Assembly: GCF_000961885.1 (NCBI RefSeq) | Contig: NZ_JZKH01000116.1 | Span: 1 to 19,660 of the forward strand | Direction of reading: 5' to 3' | Source of the DNA: Streptomyces rubellomurinus | Lineage (GTDB): Bacteria > Actinomycetota > Actinomycetes > Streptomycetales > Streptomycetaceae | DNA: 19,660 nt | Shown here: positions 14,123 through 19,660 of the stretch, piece after piece | Layout of the letters: each line of letters begins with the position of its first letter | Position numbering within the stretch: the stretch's first letter is position 1 | Notes under the pieces: generated by a model | What the model was told of the DNA's origin: nothing | Database searches by the model: none | Seen by the model: only the letters and a program-made list of their open reading frames with translations | Translations under genes and position numbers: made by a program

Positions 14123-15093
14123 AGCGACACCCGCACCAGCAGCGGCCGGTGGTCCGACACCGCCGACCGCGGCGCCGCCGCCGGGCCCACCGCGGCCCGC
14201 GGCACCCCCACCGCCAGCACGTGGTCGAACTGCACCGCCGGCCGGTGCGAAGGGTAGGTGGGGGTGCGCGCCAGGTCGTACCAGCCCTGCAGCCGGGGCC
14301 GCGGCCCGCGCGCCCGCCGCCGGCGCGCCGCCCCGGACAGCTGCGGCCGCGCCCGGCCGGCCGCCCTCAGCTCCCGCACCCGCACCCGCGGCGACGTCCG
14401 CTCCAGCACCGTCGCCCCGCCCAGCACCGTGCGCGGCACCGCCCCGACCAGATTGAAGTCCCCCAGCACCAGGTACGGCTGCGGCAGGTCCGCGATCCAG
14501 CGCCGGATGCCGGCCAGCTGCGCCATGTTCCAGCCCGGGACGAACGACAGGTGCGCGGCGACGACGGTGAACGGCCCGCGCCCGCCCTCCAGCACCGCGG
14601 CCAGCGCCACCCGCGGCTCGTCCGGCACCGGCGTCAGCCCGCGCCGGCCGGCCACCCGCAGCGGCAGCCCGAACGGCGCCGGGGCGAAGCGCCGGGCCCG
14701 CCAGTGCCGCACCGGCAGCCGGGTCAGCAGCGCCGTCCCGTACGAGGGCGGGGCGCCGTCGCCGACCTCGCCGGGCCCGTAGACCCGCAGGCCGTTCGGG
14801 GCGGACGGCTCCGGCAGCCAGCCGGCCACCGGCGCCGGGCGGCCGTGCAGGGCGGCGGCGAAGCGCCAGTCGCCCGCGCCCATCGCCGCGGCCGCCACCG
14901 CCGCCTGGTCGGTGCCGCCGGAGCGGGCCTGGTGGCGGTCCACCTCCTGCAGCGCCAGCACGTCGGCGTCCAGCGCGGCGACCGCCTCGGCCAGCGGGGC
15001 GCCGGGGTCGGCCGGATAGGGCCGCGGGGCGCCGTCCGGGGCGAGCGGCTGACCGTGCAACAGGTTGAAGGTGGCGATGCGCAACTGGCTCAC
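14119..15093 (-). CDS. Endonuclease/exonuclease/phosphatase (EEP) family hydrolase
   Basis: A 324-residue protein with the metal-dependent phosphoesterase fold shared by DNase I, exonuclease III and inositol phosphatases. Visible catalytic motifs are Asn10 (TFNLLHG), Glu50 (LQEV), His181 (AHLSF), Asp212/Asn214 (GDFN), Asp290 with His291 (FDHVLA) and Asp314-His315 (SDHRPLL). No signal peptide is seen, so it is probably cytoplasmic. Whether it acts on DNA or on a phosphoester metabolite cannot be told. Residues about 232-269 are an Arg-rich insert (13 Arg) before the TPTYPS segment, which may bind nucleic acid or simply be a loop. The GTG start has no Shine-Dalgarno but a TAACGT -10 six bases upstream. 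It is divergent from padR and convergent with the phosphatase gene, with no terminator between the stops. Confidence 0.85.
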   Translation of the reverse strand: MSQLRIATFNLLHGQPLAPDGAPRPYPADPGAPLAEAVAALDADVLALQEVDRHQARSGGTDQAAVAAAAMGAGDWRFAAALHGRPAPVAGWLPEPSAPNGLRVYGPGEVGDGAPPSYGTALLTRLPVRHWRARRFAPAPFGLPLRVAGRRGLTPVPDEPRVALAAVLEGGRGPFTVVAAHLSFVPGWNMAQLAGIRRWIADLPQPYLVLGDFNLVGAVPRTVLGGATVLERTSPRVRVRELRAAGRARPQLSGAARRRRARGPRPRLQGWYDLARTPTYPSHRPAVQFDHVLAVGVPRAAVGPAAAPRSAVSDHRPLLVRVSL

Positions 15094-15099
15094 ACCGCG

Positions 15100-15105
15100 A
15101 CGTTA
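15100..15105 (-). promoter_or_regulatory. Leaderless-type -10 element for the EEP hydrolase gene
   Basis: On the minus strand TAACGT matches TANNNT and ends six bases before the GTG. The spacing is the same as upstream of adnB. No Shine-Dalgarno is present. Confidence 0.5.
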
Positions 15106-15132
15106 CCCGCTCGCCCGGCGGCGCGGCGCGGC

Positions 15133-15161
15133 TTGAGGCCGCAGGGCATACCGGGTATACA
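15133..15161 (+). promoter_or_regulatory. Promoter of the padR gene, probably leaderless
   Basis: TTGAGG at 15133-15138 and TATACA at 15156-15161 are separated by exactly 17 bases. The predicted start falls at about 15168-15170, on or next to the ATG at 15170. No Shine-Dalgarno is present, so the message would be leaderless. Confidence 0.65.
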
Positions 15162-15171
15162 TACCGAGTAT
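15148..15171. promoter_or_regulatory. Tandem palindromic operator for PadR
   Basis: Two near-identical 11-base palindromes, ATACCGGGTAT (15148-15158) and ATACCGAGTAT (15161-15171), have centres 13 bases apart. The first overlaps the -10, and the second overlaps the start codon of padR. The position strongly suggests autorepression, a common trait of PadR-family genes; that PadR is the binder is inference. Confidence 0.65.
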
Positions 15172-15862
15172 GTCCATCCGTCACGGTCTGCTCGCCCTGC
15201 TCGACCAGGGCCCGCGCTACGGCTACCAACTGCGCACCGAATTCGAGGCGCGCACCGGCTCCACCTGGCCGCTCAACGTCGGGCAGGTCTACACCACCCT
15301 CGCCCGGCTGGAACGCGACGGCCTCGTCGAACCCGCCGGCGAGGACGGCGAGGGCCACCAGTTCTACGCCGCCACCGACGCCGGCCGCGCCGAACTGCGC
15401 GCCTGGTTCGACACCCCCGTGCCCCGCACCAACCCGCCGCGCGACGAACTGGCGATCAAGCTCGCCATGGCCGTCACCGTCCCCGGAGTCGACGTCTCCG
15501 CCGTCGTCCAGGGCCAGCGCCGCCACAGCATCAAGGCCCTGCAGGACTACACCCGGCTCAAGGGCCGCGCCCTCGCCGGCGAAGCCGCCGCAGACGGCCC
15601 CGCCACCGGCAACGACCTCGCCTGGCTCCTCGTCCTCGACCAGCTGATCTTCCAGACCGAGGCCGAGATCCGCTGGCTCGACCACTGCGAGACCCGGCTC
15701 GCCCAGCAGGCCGAACTCCTGCAGGCCCGCGCCGCCCGGGCCGCCCGCGACGGCGCCGCCGAACCCGGCGCGCCGTCCGGCAAGGCCCGCAAGGCCGCCA
15801 AGGCCGTCAGCGCCGTCAGTGCCGTCAGCGCCGTCAAGGGGCTGCGCCGCACCCGCGGCTGA
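15170..15862 (+). CDS. PadR-family transcriptional repressor with basic C-terminal tail
   Basis: A 230-residue cytoplasmic regulator. The winged helix-turn-helix covers residues 1-90 (GLLALLDQGPRYGYQL, then VGQVYTTLARLERDGLVE). The C-terminal alpha-helical dimer domain spans about 91-190. PadR proteins usually repress an adjacent transporter gene and lose DNA binding on contact with a drug or other small ligand. The tail from about 200 is a Lys/Ala/Arg-rich extension with a fourfold AVS/AVK repeat, beyond the usual family length. It heads the set padR, ABC ATPase, permease, with a 122-base gap that holds a hairpin and short repeats. The tandem palindromes over its start suggest it controls itself, and probably the transporter through readthrough or through its own site. 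Confidence 0.92.
   Translation: MSIRHGLLALLDQGPRYGYQLRTEFEARTGSTWPLNVGQVYTTLARLERDGLVEPAGEDGEGHQFYAATDAGRAELRAWFDTPVPRTNPPRDELAIKLAMAVTVPGVDVSAVVQGQRRHSIKALQDYTRLKGRALAGEAAADGPATGNDLAWLLVLDQLIFQTEAEIRWLDHCETRLAQQAELLQARAARAARDGAAEPGAPSGKARKAAKAVSAVSAVSAVKGLRRTRG
15803..15838 (+). repeat. Four 9-base tandem repeats in padR
   Basis: GCCGTCAGC, GCCGTCAGT, GCCGTCAGC and GCCGTCAAG follow each other without gaps and encode AVS, AVS, AVS and AVK. Unit loss or gain would keep the reading frame and change only tail length. Confidence 0.8.
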
Positions 15863-15905
15863 GCGCCCCGCCGCCTCGCCACCGCCGCACCACCGCCGCA
15901 CCACC

Positions 15906-15929
15906 GGGCCCGGCGCCGCCGCCGGGCCC
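15906..15929 (+). terminator. Hairpin between padR and the ABC ATPase gene
   Basis: Arms 15906-15915 and 15920-15929 form a perfect 10-bp G/C stem with a 4-base loop, 43 bases after the padR stop. It may end or attenuate padR transcription before the transporter genes. Confidence 0.5.
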
Positions 15930-15939
15930 CGCAGCCAGC

Positions 15940-15970
15940 ACGACCCGTACGACCGTACGACCCGTACGAC
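15940..15970. repeat. Short CGTACG-containing repeats before the ABC ATPase gene
   Basis: Three copies of CGTACG at 15946-15951, 15954-15959 and 15963-15968 are set in repeats of the form CGACC(C)GTA. They lie just before the purine-rich ribosome binding site (15971-15983). This may be an operator or a simple repeat expansion. Confidence 0.5.
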
Positions 15971-15984
15971 AAGAGGGGGGAAAC

Positions 15985-16749
15985 GTGTCCCGCATCGAAG
16001 AAGGCCGGCCCACGCCGGTGCTGCACCTGGAGAACGTCAGCCGCGTCCACGGCCAGGGAGCCGCCGAGGTCCACGCCCTGCGCGGCGTCGACCTCAAGGT
16101 CCACCCCGGCGAGTTCGTCGCCGTCATGGGCCCCTCCGGCTCCGGAAAGTCGACCCTGCTCACCCTCGCCGGAGGCCTCGACACCCCGACCGACGGCCAG
16201 GTCCTCGTCGAAGGCGTCGCCCTCGGCGGCCTCGGCCGCAAGAAGCTCGCCCAGGTCCGCCGCCGCTCGGTCGGCTACGTCTTCCAGGACTACAACCTCA
16301 TCCCGGCGCTCACCGCCGCCGAGAACGTCTCCCTGCCCCGCGAACTCGACGGCCTCTCCACCCGCGCCGCCCGCCGCGAAGCCGTCGCCGCCCTCACCGA
16401 GGTCGGCATCCCCGAACTCGCCGACCGCTACCCCGACGACATGTCCGGCGGCCAGCAGCAGCGCGTCGCCATCGCCCGCGCCCTCATCGGCGACCGCCGC
16501 CTCGTCCTCGCCGACGAACCCACCGGCGCCCTCGACTCCACCACCGGCGAAGCCGTCCTCGCCGTCCTGCGCGCCCGCTGCGACGCCGGCGCCGCCGCCA
16601 TGATGGTCACCCACGAGGCCCGGCACGCCGCCTGGGCCGACCGCGTCGTCTTCCTGCGCGACGGCCGGATGGTCGACGAAACCGCCAGCCAGGACGCCGC
16701 CAGCCTCCTCGTCACCGCCGCCACCAACAGCAAGCAGGGGGACCGGTGA
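15985..16749 (+). CDS. ABC transporter ATP-binding protein (MacB/LolD/FtsE type)
   Basis: A 254-residue ATPase that powers the adjacent permease at the cytoplasmic face of the membrane. Walker A GPSGSGKS is at 49-56, the Q-loop is Gln101, the signature MSGGQQQR at 153-160, Walker B LVLADEP at 173-179 with catalytic Glu178, D-loop ALDS, and switch His210. All are intact. The LADEPTGALDS stretch is typical of the subfamily paired with FtsX-type permeases. The GTG start follows a strong GAGGGGGG site. Its stop codon overlaps the GTG of the permease gene by four bases (GTGA), so the two are translationally coupled. The 122-base gap to padR contains a hairpin and CGTACG repeats. The substrate is not shown by the sequence; such pairs often export antimicrobials or act on the envelope. 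Confidence 0.95.
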   Translation: MSRIEEGRPTPVLHLENVSRVHGQGAAEVHALRGVDLKVHPGEFVAVMGPSGSGKSTLLTLAGGLDTPTDGQVLVEGVALGGLGRKKLAQVRRRSVGYVFQDYNLIPALTAAENVSLPRELDGLSTRAARREAVAALTEVGIPELADRYPDDMSGGQQQRVAIARALIGDRRLVLADEPTGALDSTTGEAVLAVLRARCDAGAAAMMVTHEARHAAWADRVVFLRDGRMVDETASQDAASLLVTAATNSKQGDR

Positions 16750-19655
16750 AGCCCGGCGCCTGGCGCCTCGCCCTGCGCATCGCCCGCCGCGACGCCCTGC
16801 GCGCCAAGGGCCGCAGCGCCCTTGTCATCGCCATGGTCGCCCTGCCCGTCCTCGGCGTCACCGGCGCCGACGTCTTCTACCGCAGCGGCGAACTCACCCC
16901 CGTCGAACACGTCGAGCGCACCATCGGCCAGGCCGACGCCGAACTCCACATGGTCCAGCGCGGCATGACCGTCCTGCAGGCACCCGACCCCGACAAGGGC
17001 TTCAGCCTGCCCTCCACCCCGGGCCACACCGCAGACGGCCAGGCACCCGCCCCCCTCACCCCCGCCCAGCAGCGCAGCCGCGACACCGAACCGGCCGAAC
17101 TGGCCCGGCAGTTGCTGCCCGCCGGCACCACCTTCGTCCCCGAAGCGGACGGCCCCTACGGCGCCGCCACCAGCACCCAGGGCCTGCTCAGCACCCACAC
17201 CTCCGAGAAGGACCTCACCGACCCCGTCTGGCGCGGGCACCTCACCGTCGTCGACGGCCGCGCCCCCACCGCCGACGGCGAAATCGCCGCCACCAGCGAA
17301 TTCCTGCGACGCTCCGGCCTCAAGCTCGGCGACCGCACCGGCCTGCGCGGCCTCGACCGGCAGTTCACCATCACCGCCGAAGCCGAATACCCCGGCGAAC
17401 TCGGCGCCACCGAGATCATCGCCCGCCCCGGCGCCCTGATCGCCCCGCTCGCCCGGGCCACCGGCGCCGACACCAAACCCGCCCTCCGCGACACCACCAC
17501 CACCGCGCGGTGGCTCGTCAAACTCCCCGCCGGCGCCACCCTCGACTGGCACAAGGTCCTCGAACTCAACGACCACGGCTTCACCGCCACCTCCCGCGCC
17601 GTCCTGCTCGACCCGCCCGCCCGCGCCGACGTCCCCTACTACACCGAGATCGACCGGCGCGCCGGCAGCCAGCCGTCCTTCTTCAACCGCACCCCCGTCG
17701 TCATCCTCGGCACCGTCGTCGGCATGGCCCTGCTGGAGATCGTGCTCCTCGCGGGCCCCGCCTTCGCCGTCGGTGCCAGGCGCTCCCGGCGGCAACTCGG
17801 CCTGCTCGCCGCCGCCGGCGGTGACCGCGCCAACGTCCGCGGCGTCGTCCTCGGCGGCGGCATCGTCCTCGGCCTCACCGGCGCCGCCGTCGGCATCGCC
17901 CTCGGCGTCGGCCTCGTCGCCCTGCTGCGCGACCACGCCGAGGACTACGCCGGATCCCGCTTCGGCCACTTCAACGTCCAACCGCTCGACCTGCTCGGCA
18001 TCCTGCTCGTCGGCCTCGTCACCGGCCTGCTCGCCGCCGTCGTCCCGGCCGTCCAGGCCTCCCGCCAGGACGTCGTCTCCGCGCTCACCAGCCGCGACAC
18101 CGTCAAACCCGCCAGCCGCAAACTCGCCGTCCTCGGCCTGCTGATGGTCGCCGGCGGCGCCGCCCTCGCCCTGCTCGGCACCGCCGGCGGCGCCAACACC
18201 GGCTCCGCCGTCCCCGGCATCGGCGGCAGCGCCAACCGCAGCTTCGCCGTCCTCGGCGGCTCCGCCCTCGCCGAACTCGGCATGGTCGTCCTCACCCCCT
18301 TCCTCGTCGGCCTGTTCGGCAAGCTCGGCCGCTGGCTCACCCTCGGCCCCCGGCTCGCCCTGCGCGACTCCGTCCGCCACCGCGGCCGCACCGCGCCCGC
18401 CGTCGCCGCCGTCATGGCCGCCGTCGCCGGATCCGTCGCCGTCAGCGTCTACCTCGCCAGCTACGACGAGCAGAGCCGCCGCGAGTACGTCGCCGCCGGC
18501 CCCTCCAACGCCGTCATGCTCGGCGGCGGCTGGATCTCCACCGCGGACCGCACCGCCCTCCCGCAGATGCGCGACGCCGTCGAACACTCCATCCCCGACC
18601 TCGGCCGGCGCTCCGACATCCGGCGCGTCGACTACAAGGGCAACTGCTCGGACGGCGGCACCTGCGGCTACATCCAGGTCAAACTGCCCAAGGACCAGCG
18701 CTGCCCCGTCTTCGAGATGCGCGGCAAGGCCGACCCCGCCGAGATCGACCGCATCCTCGCAGCCGACAGCCGCTGCCACTCCACCCAACGCCGCGGCAGC
18801 CACTACGGCGACCTCACCGCCGGCGACGCCACCCTGCTGCACAACCTCTACGGCGTCACCGACCCCGCCGCCGGCCAGGCCCTCGCCGCCGGCAAGGCCG
18901 TCGTCTTCGACCCCCGCTACCTCGGCAAGGACGGCAAGGTCGCCATCGAACTCGAGGAACCCTTCCAGTCCACCCCCGCCGGCACCCCGGCCACCCGGCC
19001 CGACCCCGTCGAACTGCTCGTCGACGCCGTCGTCGCGCCCTCCGCCATGCCCGCCCAGGGCCAGGCCGTCATCAGCGCCGACACCGCCACCCGGCTCGGC
19101 CTCACCACCAGCGACGCCGGCTCCGTCTGGCTGCCCGCCACCGCCCCCGGCGACGGCGCCGAACAGAAGACCACCGCCGCCCTCGCCAAACTCACCGAAC
19201 ACGACCAGCTCACCATCGAACGCGGCTACCAGTCCAGGGCCGGCCTCGTCAGCATCGGACTCGAGGTCTTCGCCGCGATCGTCGCCCTCGGAGCCGCCGG
19301 CATCGCCACCGGCCTCGCCGCCGCCGACTCCCAACGCGACCTCACCACCCTCGCCGCCATCGGCGCCGAACCCCGCATCCGCCGCACCCTCTCCGGCTTC
19401 CAGTGCGGAGTCATCGCCGCCATGGGCACCCTGCTCGGCGTGGTCTGCGGCCTCGTCCCCGCCGTCGCCCTGCGCAAACTCGGCTCCCGGCCCGACTTCC
19501 CCGGCATGAGCCCCGAGGAACTCGCCAACCGGTCGATCGTGGTCCTGCCCTGGCTCACCATCGGGCTCACCGTCGTGGTGCTGCCGCTCCTCGCGGCCGG
19601 CCTCGCCACCCTGCTCACCCGCTCGCGGATCACCCTGCTGCGCCGCTCCGGCTGA
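16746..19655 (+). CDS. ABC transporter permease, ten-helix FtsX/MacB-like type
   Basis: A 969-residue membrane protein with the duplicated FtsX layout. TM1 is at about 24-44, and a first external domain spans about 45-316. TM2-4 lie near 318-343, 369-393 and 416-436. TM5-6 lie near 460-481 and 499-525, and TM7 near 552-573. A second external domain spans about 574-835, followed by TM8-10 near 836-858, 888-909 and 932-958. The second external domain has four Cys (634, 640, 653, 677) that could form two disulfides. FtsX permeases of this kind do not form a classical pore; they couple ATP use to movement of external domains that expel or extract lipophilic or peptide substrates. The GTG start overlaps the ATPase stop. 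The gene is complete and ends five bases before the window edge. The ligand is unknown. Confidence 0.92.
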   Translation: MKPGAWRLALRIARRDALRAKGRSALVIAMVALPVLGVTGADVFYRSGELTPVEHVERTIGQADAELHMVQRGMTVLQAPDPDKGFSLPSTPGHTADGQAPAPLTPAQQRSRDTEPAELARQLLPAGTTFVPEADGPYGAATSTQGLLSTHTSEKDLTDPVWRGHLTVVDGRAPTADGEIAATSEFLRRSGLKLGDRTGLRGLDRQFTITAEAEYPGELGATEIIARPGALIAPLARATGADTKPALRDTTTTARWLVKLPAGATLDWHKVLELNDHGFTATSRAVLLDPPARADVPYYTEIDRRAGSQPSFFNRTPVVILGTVVGMALLEIVLLAGPAFAVGARRSRRQLGLLAAAGGDRANVRGVVLGGGIVLGLTGAAVGIALGVGLVALLRDHAEDYAGSRFGHFNVQPLDLLGILLVGLVTGLLAAVVPAVQASRQDVVSALTSRDTVKPASRKLAVLGLLMVAGGAALALLGTAGGANTGSAVPGIGGSANRSFAVLGGSALAELGMVVLTPFLVGLFGKLGRWLTLGPRLALRDSVRHRGRTAPAVAAVMAAVAGSVAVSVYLASYDEQSRREYVAAGPSNAVMLGGGWISTADRTALPQMRDAVEHSIPDLGRRSDIRRVDYKGNCSDGGTCGYIQVKLPKDQRCPVFEMRGKADPAEIDRILAADSRCHSTQRRGSHYGDLTAGDATLLHNLYGVTDPAAGQALAAGKAVVFDPRYLGKDGKVAIELEEPFQSTPAGTPATRPDPVELLVDAVVAPSAMPAQGQAVISADTATRLGLTTSDAGSVWLPATAPGDGAEQKTTAALAKLTEHDQLTIERGYQSRAGLVSIGLEVFAAIVALGAAGIATGLAAADSQRDLTTLAAIGAEPRIRRTLSGFQCGVIAAMGTLLGVVCGLVPAVALRKLGSRPDFPGMSPEELANRSIVVLPWLTIGLTVVVLPLLAAGLATLLTRSRITLLRRSG

Positions 19656-19660
19656 CCCCC

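Noticed and set aside
12869..15904. Long minus-strand open frame over the phosphatase, EEP and padR genes
   Set aside because: Antisense or off-frame shadow without motifs; real genes in this stretch have complete catalytic motifs and starts.
16428..19334. Minus-strand open frame of 968 residues opposite the permease
   Set aside because: Gly/Glu/Asp/Val-rich shadow of the permease coding strand; no ribosome site or recognisable domain.

Overview
The window is very GC-rich, high-wobble-GC DNA. It uses GTG and TTG starts freely, has leaderless-type promoters, and carries an actinobacterial gene set. It most likely comes from a Streptomyces or Kitasatospora chromosome; the exact species cannot be read from it. 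The gene order moeZ, ATL (alkyltransferase-like), adnA, adnB resembles a block I recall from Mycobacterium tuberculosis (around Rv3206c to Rv3201c) and from S. coelicolor, so the centre looks like conserved chromosome rather than a mobile island.

Layout. 1-110: a decayed, inverted fragment of an NAD-dependent epimerase gene, running off the left edge. 261-1271: an intact epimerase paralogue with a His/Gly/Pro-rich insert, closed by a strong hairpin terminator. 1502-2680: moeZ, an adenylyltransferase/rhodanese fusion that loads sulfur on carrier proteins, behind a SigR-like promoter. 2692-2730: an 18-bp perfect bidirectional terminator. 2737-5538 (minus): a large membrane protein joining a disordered acidic tail, a membrane block, a pseudokinase and a YbhN/LPG-synthase-type flippase-like domain. 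5677-6054: an alkyltransferase-like DNA damage sensor lacking the acceptor Cys. 6139-9471 and 9529-12741: adnA and adnB, the two subunits of the actinobacterial double-strand-break resection motor-nuclease. 12932-14122: a membrane-anchored PP2C/SpoIIE-type phosphatase. 14119-15093 (minus): an endonuclease/exonuclease/phosphatase-family hydrolase sharing a CTAG stop with the phosphatase gene. 15170-19655: a PadR repressor, an ABC ATPase and a ten-helix FtsX-type permease.

How the genes work together. The ATL and AdnAB genes form a DNA repair group: ATL flags alkylated guanine and AdnAB resects broken ends. The PadR-ABC-permease genes form a self-regulated exporter module. Two tandem palindromes lie over the promoter and the start codon of padR. 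MoeZ serves sulfur transfer to cofactors and cysteine, probably under thiol-oxidative stress control.

I see no RNA genes, insertion sequences, phage genes or CRISPR arrays, and no clearly new defence system. The best leads are the pseudokinase-flippase fusion, the inverted epimerase relic, the padR operator over a leaderless start, the basic repeat tail on PadR, and a plus-strand C bias at wobble positions that ignores gene direction in the right third. No stretch longer than about 230 bases lacks a gene.
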